A stretch of 64,000 nt of DNA from Saccharina japonica (GCA_008828725.1 MEHQ01003632.1:524969-588968), one strand, 5' to 3'; counted from the stretch's first letter, positions 42,483 through 54,920 are shown. Notes: generated by a model not told the origin, from the sequence alone. Made by a program: numbers and translations.

Positions 42483-45065
42483 TCAGGGAAGGAAGTAGAG
42501 AAGCATACCACCAGATAGAGAGGCAATGGGCGGTGTCGTTTGCAGCAAATAGTTACCGTAGGCAGATAATACACTGCACTGCAGCAGCAATAGCACATTA
42601 AAAAACGTGTGCCCCCCCCCCCCCCCCCCCCGGGATGCGTGGTCAATGGTCAAATGACTAGGCGAAGAACAAAAAGTACGCCCCCCCCCGCGCATGCCCT
42701 GGTTGGTGAAAACCAACTCTCCGTCCCGGCATTGTAGGATGCGAGAGTTATGGCCATACGACTCGGCCATGCACAACATGAGCACACCCCCCCTATAAAT
42801 ATTTTATATATTTATAGGTTGGGTTGGCGTCGGTTGGCAACGACGCTGTAAAACACGCCTCTCACTGCGTGAGCTCGACAACCAGGGTGGTGCGTTTTTT
42901 GTTTTTGTTTTGGCAGTCACCAAGGCTGGCGGTCGAGTAGATCATTTGTGCGGGGTGGAGAACCTTTGTTCCGCACAAGGGGAATGGTCGTATCACGTAG
43001 TGTTAATATGGTAAGGCGTCCGCGAGGCAGTTACATAGTAAAACCCATTGCTGTCTCCGGAAGTGGCCACACCAGAAATCAAATTAACTCATTGAAGCTG
43101 TCGTCCATATGCAAGTCCGCCTCAGAGGCGGTTCTTAGCAGGATGCAGCTCACCCTCCATGCGACCCGCCCAATACCTCACGGCGCTTCGCGCTTGGTGC
43201 AAGCAATGTCTGCCTGGTTGGTGAAAACCTAACGTACTCCGTCCCGGCATTGTAGGGATGCGAGGGTCTATGGGCATACGACTACGGCCGTGCACGATAT
43301 GAGTACACCCCCCTCCTCCCCCCCTCTCTCCCCCCCATGTTCCTCACCGGGTCGCCATCGTCTACCGTACAATCGTTCCCGCACACGCTCATGTCTGGAC
43401 AGTCCAGTATCATCAGCTCGTCAATGCATGAAGTCATGACCTCCGTGGATCCGCAACCCGCCGTTGGCAGGCAAACCGCGTAGTACACCGCGGCACATCC
43501 TGTGGCGGCCAAGGTACATACATATAGATATAGTCCGGGAGGAGAGCTCATGTAGTAAGTGTTACGTTTTCCAACCAGTATTACCCAATAGTTTCTGCTA
43601 TTTAGCACATAACAACAGGAGGAGGAGGAGGAGGAGGAGGTAAAGTAATCTAGGGTATAGAAGTACCAGGTAGGTATCAACTACGTATGTATGGCGCTCT
43701 TGTTTTGAAACCGAAAGTCTACTTATTTAATACAGCAAGCAGTACAGCTGTACAGGACTTCGACTAAATCACATCTGGCACAGTTACGTAGTAGCTATCT
43801 ATATGCGAGTTTCTTACAAATGTAGGCCCAGGCAGGCCCAGGCTGGATTTCTGGCGTAACTGGGAAATACAGTACGTAGTGCATTCTGCTGTACACGAAG
43901 TTTTAAGTTTGGTTTTTTAGCGGTATTCCTTCGTAACGGCTTCCGAATTTCTTATTGCCATTATCAACCCCAGACATGCAATTCTATATACCGGTGCGTT
44001 CTGGTAAAAGATACACATGACATATGCCATAACGCCGATGTACTCGTACTAGCACTTGATACAGTAGGTGCACATACTTACATTTAAGTTATGCCCACAC
44101 GTCTATCTATCTACTGCTTATCTCTCGATATGTATGCGCGTGTACTCACCGCATATTGCGTCCTGGTCGGACACTGGAAACGCCAGCTTGCAGTCCATGT
44201 ACGCACTTTCGCACGCTACTCGACGTTGAGGCTGACACCTGTGCTGGCCCGTCCCGTCCCCATATCGACATGACACGTATAATAATCACCGCCGTGCATC
44301 ACGAGAGCAGACGAGAGAGAGAGAGCAGCACGCGATGATTGGGGTGGCGATTTTACACACAAAACCAGTCGCAGAGCGTTTCGTCTATATGGAAAGCGTC
44401 TGCTGCTGCTGTTGTACATATACATACATACATACAGTAGCTCTCTCGATGAGATGAAATGAAATGAGATGACATGACATGAGAGAGGTCTTTCCCAAGT
44501 CACCATTTATTTATTCATTGCGTTCACGTACTGCTGTATGTAGCTTTGTGCGTGCCTCCCTTGATTCATTTGGAAAGAATGCGCGGGGAACTTCATCCCA
44601 CAGGGAGTTTATCTGGGATCACAGCAGTCAGGCAGTTGTTCACGTATTATACGGTATTCACCTGTCGCTTCGTAGCTGCTTGCGTGTGCTATTCTATGAA
44701 AGAATGAATCTGTTCGTACGATATATATGGTGGTGGTCTGGTATGATACGACGCACTTCAAGTATGAGCGCCGCGCCATACTCGGGTAATGTACGACGAG
44801 TACATCCATGCGATGCTCGAGTTCGCCACAGCATACTTTATACCACGGGTAGCTCGTTTTGGACGTACATACCGCATTTCATTTTCGTTAAATTGGTATC
44901 TTGATATACAACCGCTGTGCAGTGCACGAGCGTAAAGTATGGAACTTATACTAAACAGCTACGTATAAATAAAGCTTACACGCTGACTCCAGCCGCTGGA
45001 GAGGAGGACGTCATTCTCCCGAGTGCGCTCGCGGCAACGAGCAGTACCCCCGTTCTCCCAGCCAT
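42483..45065 (-). CDS. Spliced gene for a small secreted cysteine-rich protein
   Basis: Gene model on the minus strand. Exon 1 45065-44980 begins at ATG and encodes a signal peptide (MAGRTGVLLVAASALG). Exon 2 is 44238-44150, exon 3 43499-43348, and the proposed last exon 42578-42483. Introns are 741, 650 and 769 bp with GTAAGC, GTGAGT and GTGAGG donors and CACAG, CACAG and TGCAG acceptors. Phases agree at all junctions (2, 1, 0), giving about 140 residues. Exons 2 and 3 hold 11 Cys in patterns such as CESAYMDCKLAF and CPDMSVCGNDC; the last exon adds one, making an even 12, then a hydrophobic end (SGGMLLYFLP) that might be a weak GPI-anchor signal. A TATA-like sequence lies at 45101-45109. The protein should be secreted or surface-bound; I do not recognise the family. 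Exons 1-3 are the strong part; a plus-strand frame (42227-42601) overlaps exon 4. Confidence 0.55.
42793..43307 (-). repeat. Dispersed repeat family C, copy 3, in intron 3
   Basis: Inverse of 25648-26158 and 36171-36686. It lies wholly between exons 3 and 4 of the cysteine-rich gene model. A partial end with an 18-C run lies next to it at 42612-42792. Confidence 0.75.
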
Positions 45066-45407
45066 GCACGGCTAGTATAGTGTCACGTGTCACTCAGCGA
45101 GTTATATCCACAATAATAGGAGTCTATGTGCGTGTTGTGTGTCGCATGTATCACTGCTGCTGCATGCTGTGTATGCTGCATGTACACAAACCACAAACTC
45201 GTCGCGAGTATATACGAGTACGAGTACATAAAAAGTAAGTAAATAACCTTGGGTGACCTGGTTACAGGTAACGGTTGTCGTTGTTGCTTCAAAAAGTTCA
45301 AAAACGGTGGCAGTTACAGATTCTACTAAATCTCCCCAGATCCCGTTTGACTACAGCCTTCCACGCTTCCTGTTCCTCGTTCTCGTCTAAAAAGTTCCTT
45401 CTCTTGC
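45066..45407. other. Divergent upstream region
   Basis: Separates the minus-strand cysteine-rich gene from plus-strand coding-like sequence. ATATAA near 45103 suits the minus-strand gene. No other signal recognised. Confidence 0.35.
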
Positions 45408-45737
45408 TTGGAACCAAAAAAACTAGCCAAACGCAACAACATCTACCACAAACAGCTTGACGTGGGGCACCGATACTGCACTTCTTCCACCACCTCCCGT
45501 TGCCACGGAGAGGGGATCGCGCACCAGCCTTTCGAGGGAGGCTCACTGGCGTGGAACCTTGGGTACGCCCTCAACGAAAAGGCTGCTGTTTTGTTTTGTT
45601 CGACGACAAAAAACACAGAAGAAGAACACGGCAGCAGCAGCAGCAACAGCAGCAGCCGCAGCAGACACACAACGACGAGGTACACAGGGAGGGAGGAGAG
45701 GGAGGCTCGCCCTCGGCACGGGAGGGCGCACGGGGCC

Positions 45738-46286
45738 ATGGAAGGCTCATGGTGTCGTCCCGTGGATGGCTCCGAGGCCCAGAACATAATTCGCGCGGCA
45801 GAAGCGCCCCCCGACTCTCCGTTCCGACCGCGCTTTCGGCGAAGGTCGGGCGAGATCGTAGTCGCGCCTGGGCTGGGGGGGGGGGCGTCGGGAACTATAG
45901 CCCCTCCCTCTGGCTTGGCCATCAACTACAGCACAGCAGCATCTTCGTCGAGAAACGGGCTGGGGATGCTCTTAGGGAAGCAACCCGTAGCGGAGGCGCT
46001 GTCGCGCCTCCTGACCCTTCGAGACGTGTTCAAGATGGGCTCGTCTTGCCGGGAGCTGATGAGACGGCTGTTGATCGCAGGAGGGCCGGCAGCGTCGCAG
46101 TCGTCGCAAGAGGCTGCGGGTCTCCAGCAGCAGGGCTTGCTGCTTGTGCCGAGTGCTTTGCAGGCAGGAGCCGGGGGGGGGGCGGGGGCGGGAGGAGCAC
46201 CAGCTGGCGGTGGTGCTGGCGGTGGCGGGGGTGCTGGTGGGGGTGATGGTGGTGCTGGTGCTGGTGGTGCTGCTGCGATAGGGTGA
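45738..46286 (+). CDS. F-box-like protein, probable first exon
   Basis: The ATG at 45738 is in good context (GGCCATGG) and opens 182 codons. Residues about 78-112 (PVAEALSRLLTLRDVFKMGS then CRELMRRL) follow the outline of an F-box, the Skp1-binding helix bundle of SCF ubiquitin ligases. After it come Ser/Gln-rich and long Gly/Ala-rich stretches. The TGA at 46284 lies inside GTGAGT (46283-46288), a consensus splice donor, so the exon probably ends at 46282. A possible next exon begins after the CAG at 46396-46398 and reads Ser/Ala tracts then VRVIPLVPCEDGK, in matching phase. The frame is open upstream of the ATG, so an earlier start or exon is possible. Gly-rich tails weaken the call. Confidence 0.4.
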   Translation: MEGSWCRPVDGSEAQNIIRAAEAPPDSPFRPRFRRRSGEIVVAPGLGGGASGTIAPPSGLAINYSTAASSSRNGLGMLLGKQPVAEALSRLLTLRDVFKMGSSCRELMRRLLIAGGPAASQSSQEAAGLQQQGLLLVPSALQAGAGGGAGAGGAPAGGGAGGGGGAGGGDGGAGAGGAAAIG

Positions 46287-46394
46287 GTTCGGTGTGCGGC
46301 CGTCCCTTGTGCGGAGGTCGTTTTAGAAGGCTGTGGCTATGATATTATGTGAGAGTCTTACGTGTAGAGTACGTAGCGTGTACAACAACAGCAG

Positions 46395-46432
<38 letters not shown>

Positions 46433-46484
46433 GCAGCAGCAGCGGCAGCAGCAGCGGCAGCAGCAGCAGCGGCGGCAGCAGTGC
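46395..46484 (+). repeat. CAG/GCA trinucleotide tract
   Basis: About 30 units, some CGG. It may lie in an exon of the F-box-like gene, where it would give Ser then Ala runs. Confidence 0.85.
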
Positions 46485-47188
46485 GTGTGATACCCCTGGT
46501 ACCATGCGAAGACGGAAAGGACACAACTGACCAGGGAATTTCCAATGCGCAAGTTCAACACTCACTCGTGGTATACGAGGTACACATTGCAGCGTTTACA
46601 TATTCATACTGGTAATCGTGAGTACACTGGTGTAATGACGTCGAGGCAGGGTGGAGTGAGCAGAGAATCCTCTCTCGTTTGACGCAACTCACGGATATAT
46701 ACCAGATTAACACTGGAATTTTTTACGTACTCGTGTGTGTGTGTGTGTGTGTTCTTCACATTAAACCTTCCTTTCTACCCGTCGACATCCAGCACACCCA
46801 GTGTCCGTGCCGATTCTTCATCCTAAAAAGGTACCAGTTCTGTGGTCACAAAACTACGACACAGAGATACTACACTCAGTGCAGTAAGCAGAGCAGACAA
46901 TGCAACGCCATATACGACAGGCAAGACCTACCCTGCTAGCAATCCAGGTGCATGCAAGAGAAAAAAAGAGAGAAAAAAGAAAAAAGCGAAAAGAAAAAAT
47001 AATAAAAAGTAAATATACTGAAGCAAATCAATAATCAAGCAACCAAATAAAAAGCATGACAAAAAAAGAAAGAAAGTGTCGTGCTTCTCCCAGAGGAGAT
47101 GCGACCTACGTAGCAGGCATACCAGGAGCAAATGCAGCAGAGTGCAACTCGCTAAAATCTCAGGGGCAATTCTTAGCTCAACGACTCA

Positions 47189-47380
47189 CCTTGCAATCTC
47201 CAACCGAAGCCTTACCTGCTGCATAGATACGTACGTACTGCTACTACGTATAATGGCCTCACGCACTGGTTCGGAATACAATACGACTCGTACGTCGTAC
47301 GTACTGCCGTCGCCTGGTGAACGTACGGCAAAGAGCGGTGGTTGTTGCTGTTGTCGTCGTTGTTCTTGTCTCCACATGCT
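47189..47380 (-). CDS. Candidate exon, unknown protein
   Basis: A minus-strand frame from an acceptor-like GTTCAG|CATGTGG to a consensus donor GCAAG|GTGAGT (about 47189); a second good donor, CAGCAG|GTAAGG, lies at 47216. It encodes a Gln-rich start and then FAVRSPGDGSTYDVRVVLYS. A pyrimidine-rich tract ending in TAG about 250 bp downstream (near 46936) could lead to a next exon in matching phase. No domain recognised. Confidence 0.35.
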
Positions 47381-47399
47381 GAACGGTTCTTTCGTTCTT

Positions 47400-48350
47400 T
47401 CGTATACCTGGTACTATCAATACATTAACACCTGGACGATATGATACGATATGATATGAATATGATACAACGACATCGAGCACGTACGCGTATACCAGGT
47501 ACCTGGTATGCGATACCAGACAAGAGCAGTACTACTGGTGGTGCCATCATCTTGAGAGATGACCGGTATATACCGTTCTGGCCATAAATATAAGATACGT
47601 TTTATGCTCGTATCATAATGTAAGCGGGGACTATATTTACGGTCAGAGGGGTACGATGTACTGTAAGTTCTGCTGTGAATCACGTGGTCACAAAGTCACG
47701 AAGAAGACGCCACGGAGACGGTAGCATTCGTGGCTATTAATAGTACATATCATATAATATGATACGTATATACGTATCATAGCAGCAGCAGAGTAATCTC
47801 GTACTCAGCAGCATGTATACAAGTTGTATACTCGTATCATATACGAGCCATCCATTCTCCTCTCTCGCTTTGTTCTGCCAGCGTGGGGGAGAAAATGGCA
47901 AACCCAACGCGAAAAAAAAAAAAAAAAACTAAGACGGCAGACGGCAGCCCGAGCAAAGGCCGCAGGGAGCGGTCGAGCAAAGGCCTGCAGTGAGAGAGAG
48001 TGGTGCAGCAAGCAGTGTGCAGTGTGCAGTGGCCTTCACCACAGAAACTCAAATTGAAGTAGAAAAAAGACGCGCGGCCAAAATACTATGTTCAAAACGC
48101 AAAATCATAAAATAAATACAAAACATACACCGCACAACACTCGCCTCAATAAAATATCAATTTCAAGCATTGAAGTACATATTCATACCTCGTACGAGCA
48201 TGCGAGTGCTTAATAATATAGTGCTACAAGCACGTATTCGTCCTCGTACCGTCTTTTTTCATCTCGCTTGTCTCCTTCTCATATACATGTACTCGTGTAC
48301 TCGTTTCATAAGTATACTGGTGTTATACCCGTTTTATAGCTGTCTGTGGA
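47400..48350. other. No gene seen
   Basis: AT-rich, with many 'atatgata'/'tatcata' and TACCAGGTA motifs (47490-47515). Confidence 0.3.
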
Positions 48351-48355
48351 TACCA

Positions 48356-48705
48356 GGTCCCCTTCCCCTAGATAGTACCGCCTCATTACACACAAGTTCA
48401 AGGTCAACCAGAGGTTGCCCACTCCGTTCCGTGAAGGCCCGAGACACTAACCCACCTCGGTGTGTCCTCCACACCACAACCACATACGAGAGAACCTGCC
48501 AGGGGCTCCGCCCCACATTGGCGTCGACGGCAGGACCAGGTCCTCTTCCCCTAGATAGTACCGCCTCATTACACACAAGTTCAAGGTCAACCAGAGGTTG
48601 CCCACTCCGTTCCGTGAAGACCCGAGACACCAACCCACCTCGGTATGTCCTTCACACCACAACCACATACGAGAGAACCTGCCAGGGGCTCCGCCCCACA
48701 TGTCC
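48356..48705 (+). repeat. Tandem duplication, 183-bp period
   Basis: Two units, starting GGTCCCCTTCCCC at 48356 and GGTCCTCTTCCCC at 48539, about 95% alike. As 183 is a multiple of three, frames on both strands pass through both units. No domain is recognised, so I do not call a gene. Confidence 0.85.
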
Positions 48706-48719
48706 CCTAAACCGGTAAT

Positions 48720-50378
48720 AAGATGGTGACGGCTACTGCTGTGGCTTGGGCTTGGGGTTGTGAGCTGTACGCGTACGTAGCCACGGAACTTGGTGCGAAC
48801 ATCTCCCCTTATGATATTTCCTTGTATATCTATGATACGTATCGTATGAAATATCTACAAGCGGCAGTGTGAGGGCTACGGTTTATGAGAGAGTTGTGCC
48901 AGGTGGACTCGACCTAACCTCTCTAAAACATGCACCTGGTATACTGCTGTTGTGTACGAACCCACCTTTCTTTGTAGTATTAATAGGCAGCAGGCGTAAA
49001 TCTGCCCGCTCAGGCAAACTTCTCGGACGTGCCCGCATAAAATGATGCTGTTTCTAACGAGGTAAGGTTTTGTCACGGAGCTGTAAGGCCTTCGTTCCTG
49101 ACGGTGAGCTTATTTTTGGCTTCGGCTAACAGTGGCCACCACCCCGACCCGGAACCCTAACCCTAACCCTAGCCCTAAGGAGAGGCATGCCTGCTTGGTG
49201 TGCCACCTGGTCGTTGTGCTTGGAAAGGCTCTATTTTCAGTGCGGGCACATTTAAGGAAGTTCGCCTGAGCGTGCAGATCTACGCGAACACTGTATTTGA
49301 GAGGACGTGTCTTGTCTTTTACCCAAAATCCCGCTCGCTGTATAAGATAAACCTATCGTACACCACCAGGTATATTCGTACATCCGTACACACACACCGA
49401 ATTTAGTATTTCTAGACCCGACATTGTTCATCCAGGCTTACAGCACTATTAATAGCTTGACCTAACGAAAGGACTCTTATGACATGTCGAGCACGAAAGA
49501 CTTTTCCTCTGGATTCGCTCGTTATAAGACAGAGGCTGTGGGTTATACCCAAAACCTCTCTTGAAGGCGCGGCAGGTGTGCCAAGCAATTCAGACCTATC
49601 TCAACCCCTTTTCAGTTAGTAGTATTAATATTAATAGTAGAACTCAACGGCGGTTGTTGGGACGAAACACTTGTACTCATATATATGTACGTGTTCAGTT
49701 TCTGTTTGTTTGGTGTCATTTCATAATTATTTCTTGTTTTATTGTCTTTTTGTTCGTTTTTTTTCTGCTCTGGCTTAATTTGTTTTGTTCTCGTACCCGG
49801 TACGTACGTTGACATTTATTTCACTTGCGTTGCGTACTTCACTTGCGAATTTCTGTTTTGCTTTTATCTGTCACAACAGTGCAGTCTGTGACCACATTAC
49901 ATCATTTATATCTCTCAAGGATTACCAGTAATACCTAATCAGGACGGACGCTGCGTGTACGAGTACTGATGTAGATAAGTAGAAATAACGGTTCAATGTG
50001 AAGAGAACACAGCGCAGTACGTAAATGTTTTTCTTAAGATGAGCTCTCTTAAACCGTAGCCCCCACTGATGTTCCTCGTATTCACCCGATACGATATCAG
50101 ATCATATCATATCATGCGTATTTATGATACTGGTAAGATATCTACCGGTAAATCTTCTTTTGATAGATCCTCGAGAAGATAGCCAGCAGTTGTTACGTAC
50201 GTTCTTACCGGTATGATATGACGCCATTAATAATCGTATATACGGACCTGGTGGACTACGTCGTACCTGGTACGGACTATATACCTGGTGACGGACGTAC
50301 GGACCGGCGTGTGGATGCCGTTGGGTACTGGTTGTTTATACTACTTTTTGTATACATTTTACGAGAGAACGAAAGAAC
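48720..50378. other. No gene seen; one telomere-like tract
   Basis: 'ggaaccctaaccctaaccct' at 49151-49170. The rest is AT-rich. Short frames (60-80 codons) have no motif. Confidence 0.35.
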
Positions 50379-50388
50379 GGTACATACG

Positions 50389-50931
50389 GTAATCATGCGA
50401 AGGTTCGCACCCATCGGAAGGTTGGCACCCATCGGAGAGATAGCACCGGGGTGCGATAAAAAACACAAGGTAGAAACATTTAATCGTGTTTTCACACCCC
50501 CATCGGAGAGATCGCACCCCGGTGTGATCTCTCCGACATAAATAGAAATTTGAGGGCCACCGAAGCTGGTCTGTAGTAGGTAATATTCTCATTTATTTCA
50601 TACTCCGATGAGATATCACCAGTGCGCCACTCCTCTCAAACGTACTTTACCAACGCATGGTAGGTCAAGTCGTTTTAGGTAGCTTTGAGTCATTTACGCA
50701 GCACCGTTGCCCCAGTGCGGCCCGGTGTATTTCGATTCAGCAGCGCACCCATCGGAGAGATCGCACCGGGGGTGCGCCAAAATAGAAGAACGGCATGATT
50801 TAATTGTGTTTCCGCACCCCCATCGGAGAGAATGCACCCATCGGAGAGATAGCACCGGGGTGCGATAAAAAACACAACGTAGAAACATTTAAAAACGCGA
50901 TCGCACCCGGTGCGAACCTTCGCATGATTAC
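50389..50931 (+). mobile_element. TIR element with 8-bp target duplication
   Basis: The 23-bp ends start GTAATCATGCGAAGGTTCGC and are inverted at 50909-50931. GGTACATA occurs at 50379-50386 (two bases before the left end) and at 50932-50939. Inside, 'cacccatcggagagat' occurs several times, with 'gcaccggggtgcgataaaaa' twice. An 8-bp duplication suggests the hAT group. Non-coding. Confidence 0.7.
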
Positions 50932-50939
50932 GGTACATA

Positions 50940-52548
50940 TATACCAGGTATCGTACAATTCATACATAAGAATTTGATAAAGAAGAATTTGAGACTGAGA
51001 TTTTGCTGCAAAAATAAGAATGCGACCTCTTTGTACTGAAAGTAGTGTGGAACACTCCCAGTCTTACATAATAATTAATTCCAGTCTGTGGCCAAAACTA
51101 AGAGATTCGTGACATATAAAATATGTCGCGTACTGTACATGCAATACGAGTATAAAAAAATGACAGACAACACTCACGTAAGCAGAGCAGCATTTGATAG
51201 GGATGATAGGGCTGATAGGGCTGCGCACTGGCACAACAGTAGTACCTACATATCATACTATATATATCATATATATATAATATAAAACCGTAAGTACGCC
51301 CGATCGAAGTATCACACTCAGCTTGCAAAGATGTTTGAAAAAACAAAAACACTACGATACGTATAGTTAGTCAGTACGAAGCTACGACGTAGCTCTCTCT
51401 TGATCGAGCCTGCCAGCATATGCTGCCAGTAGGTTTTGATATTTACGTACATATGATATGTACGTACGTCCAAAAAACATGCCATATTACAAGGTATGAC
51501 GGTAAAATCTTTAAAACGAGTTCCGGGAGCCACAGCAGTTTTCGGCCATCGTTTTCGACCACGGCTTTTTTCACCGCAGCTTTTGACCACGGACGTTTGA
51601 CCGCCGTTTATGGCGACCGACACCGACCACCTTTCTTTCTTTATTCTCCACCGCTTTGGCCACAAAAACAAGGCCAAACGTAATTTACATGTATGATACG
51701 ATACCTTACTCGTCATAGGGCCGTTATTATCGGAGCGTTTTATTTCCATATATTGTGAAATATGTTCCCAGAGAGAGAAGAGAACGAACCCCTTACTAGA
51801 GAGAAAAAAATGAAGATCGTTTCATCATCGCCACGAGTTCCATACAGACAGTATGGAATTGCTTTCTTGTTGGTTTTTCTCCGCTTTGTTCTACCAGTAT
51901 GCCGATGTCGATGTCCGTCGATGTCGATGTCCCCAACCCCTCCCGGCCAATGCAGCAGCAGTTTTGAGTGCCAGGTATTTGTACATAATGAGTCCCTACG
52001 AGTATTGTGATGGAAAATTAAGCGGAAACGCGTGTTTTTTTTTTTTCTCCTGACGCTTCCAGCGAGCCTTCCTCGCCAGCCGGGAGGCGGGGGGGGCGGC
52101 GGGGGGGCGATTGGCCTCACTACGCTTGGCCGCCTCGCTTCGCTCGAAGCCAGTGTACAGCAGCAGTAAGACGCAGACCAGTATACTGACTGCTGGCGCA
52201 GTCAGCATGCACCCCTGGTGATACTAATATTTAATGAGGTGTGGTTCGTATTGCGGTTTTTTAGATATCTTTTACGCCCTTTCTACCGCTCTGAACGGTA
52301 ACAGCAGACTTGCAATTCCCAAGTGCTACGGACCAAACACCTGGGCGCCCCGCCCCTACTCGGAGTCGTCGTCGTCCTCCGAGCTACGTAGGCGTCCTCC
52401 TCCTCTTCTTCTTCTTCTTAGCCTTGCCGCAATATCAGCCTGGAGACCAAGCACGTGTTTGTACACACGTCCCTATTCCCTATACCTGGTATACCGTTGC
52501 TGATGGACCCAACCCCAACATTATTATTACGGGAGACTATACCAGGTA
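50940..52548. other. Intergenic; one promoter-like module
   Basis: The TATA-leader-ATG module at 51281-51333 is listed separately. 51900-52200 has GC-rich stretches. Minus-strand frames around 52010-52420 are Lys/Arg or Asp-rich from simple repeats and are not called. Confidence 0.3.
51281..51340 (+). promoter_or_regulatory. Dispersed TATA-leader-ATG module, copy 3
   Basis: TATAAAA (51281-51287), CGATCGAAGTATCACACTCA, GCTTGCAAAG, then ATG 51331. After the ATG the sequence departs from the other copies. Confidence 0.5.
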
Positions 52549-52880
52549 CAGTAGTAAGTAGGACCTACGGTGAGGGGTGGACAAAGGGTGATAGTGGATC
52601 TTTAAAATGGGGGTTTTGTCTTGGTAGTAGTATGTTGACCCTCAGACCGAACCCTAACCCTAACCCGAACCCGAACCCTATGCCAGTGGTCAGCGCTTGC
52701 TTGGCCAATCAGAGTGCCTAATTAGCTACCTTAGGAAGATCCACTAACAGTGTTTGTCCACTACTGCCTACGGTACACACAGAAACCTGTATATGTACAG
52801 TACTCGTACAAGCAGTAGCTATTTTTAGTTGAATTATTTGGTCCTATTTACTATATCGTATACGGTCCTCCGTGATAGTG
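52549..52880 (+). mobile_element. MITE family F with nested telomere-bearing element G
   Basis: The outer sequence has family F ends ('gtaagtaggacctacgg' left, 'ggtcctccgtgatag' right). The inner element 52578-52760 has inverted ends (TGGACAAAGGGTGATAGTGG and its near inverse) and CCCTAACCCTAACCC, and is the inverse of 24495-24806. Confidence 0.6.
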
Positions 52881-54637
52881 TCCCTGGCGCGGTCAACTGA
52901 CACTGCTGCTGTGTGGCAACAACCTGTGACCCACATATTGATTGCATCATATAATATTATATCATATATCCATGTATGAATATCTACGTCATAGCGGTAT
53001 ATACCAGGTAGCATATACCACTGCCCTGGAATACGTATAAGGACCTTTTGTATGTTAACTTTTAGTTGAAACGGTCCTTATATTTCGGATCAGAGTGGTA
53101 TACACTACGTAAACACCCATTAAAAAAATCTACGAGTGTACGTACGAACCTATACCACGTACTTGCACTTGCAGCTGGAGTGCAGTTTTACCAATGGTAC
53201 ACTAAGTACCATAAGAACTACCGAGGCTCCTATATATGTATTAATAGCATGTATGTACGATAATACACTATTAATATGAATCTATTAATAGTTCCAGACG
53301 TTTCGTCACCACGGGGCTACGGACATTTCGATATTTGGGATGTCGGCGGTCAACGTATCTTGGACTAACTCAGATTTTTGCTGGAATTTCGCCCCGACAA
53401 AGCTTTGGGTAACAGGGCAGGGGTTATAGGGTTTAGGGTGGAGTTTTAGGCGTATTGAGTACTGGTACAGAGTATTGAATCATATAGCGTCTCATAATAC
53501 TGGAACCACACGGGGGTCACATGACATTCCCCGAATCCCATGCTAAAATTTTAGTACTTCTTCGTACATATAGTACGACGTACGTAGAGTATTTTGTGTA
53601 CCGGTTTATATTTTATTCCTGGTACTTCAATCACGCACCAAACACACCAACATTCAATACCTTTCGAACCTGATTATGTACGAGTGTACGAGTGCGATGA
53701 TCTACTATTATAATATTGATATTGCTGATGATGCTTTTATCATAAAACACGTTTTTGTTTGTTTCGAGATCAATCTATCTTGCATCCCATATATATATGT
53801 ATGAGGAATGACCTACGCACCTATATGTAGAACATATCTTGTACTTTTTTTTTCTATTTGGCCATTCCCATTCCACTCTGCACGTATGATATATAGAATC
53901 AATCACCTTCAGGGAAAATAAGAAAACAAATGAGAAAAATAATACCGTAAAACTGCAGCAGTACGAACCATTGCCTAATATAGCCTCGTAATTCAATTGC
54001 GTCCAAAAAACTGCCAGATTTTGTAGACCACTCGTAAACCTAGACAAGCCGTAGCACGCACGATCGAACCATCACTATTGCTACTCGTAGTATTAATCGT
54101 ATCACTATTAATAGTAGCATCTCTACTATCACACCAAAAGCGTAAGCTTGCCAACATCAGTTTTGAGGAAAGGTTCGATCTGTCTCACAGAAGGGGTGTT
54201 TCTTTGTTTTTGTTTTCAAACATACATTTATAGATGTATACTGACTGAGAGTGTATCTTAACCACAGTCGACAGGTTTGACGGATCGAAATGGAACGGTA
54301 ATGTTCGTGGTCGTTCGTTCTATTCCAAAGCTGTTTTTACTTTTTACGTAGTATAATATACCTGGTATAGCTTTTGGGGAGGTGGCGCCCGATTGGAATT
54401 CTGGGCGACCGCCGCCTGAACAGACTGAACAGAAAGTATCCCTACTGGTGTTTTGCGGCGGGACCGTGCATCTTGGCAAGGACAGGGGTACGATCGTACG
54501 AGTATCGGGTGCTCTTGACGCAGCGGAGGACCTTCACCACGAAAATTTAGCGCCAGGCATGCCCTAGACGAGGCAATGCTACGAGTATAGCAGCAGTAGC
54601 CATCGAGGGGCGGCGACTAATTGTCGAACACGAGCCT
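52881..54637. other. No gene seen
   Basis: AT-rich with TATTAATA palindromes (53273, 54095) and a decayed TATA-leader-like stretch (54055-54180). Short frames only. Confidence 0.3.
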
Positions 54638-54920
54638 GTGGGAGAAAAACCACAGCACGGACACTATTATATATACATACTAGTTTTAGTGTTGTTCCCG
54701 TTTTTGCTGTGGCCTTTCTGGTGGAAACCCCGATTGTGCGGTGGCGAGACTGACCAGGCTGGCTGGCTGGCTGGTCGCCTTGGTCAATACGCGGACCGGG
54801 CTCGGGCGGGCTGGTCTTCTCCGTCATGGCACCTCCGTGAACCCCAGGATCCGCGGGAGGACCAACCGGAGGTCGTCCCAACAGCTCCTGCGGCGGAAGC
54901 TGGAAGGACGGACCGCCTCC

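Noticed and set aside
42227..42601. 124-codon plus-strand frame as a gene
   Set aside because: Its start is not ATG, it has no motif, and it overlaps the proposed last exon of the cysteine-rich gene; kept only as a caution.
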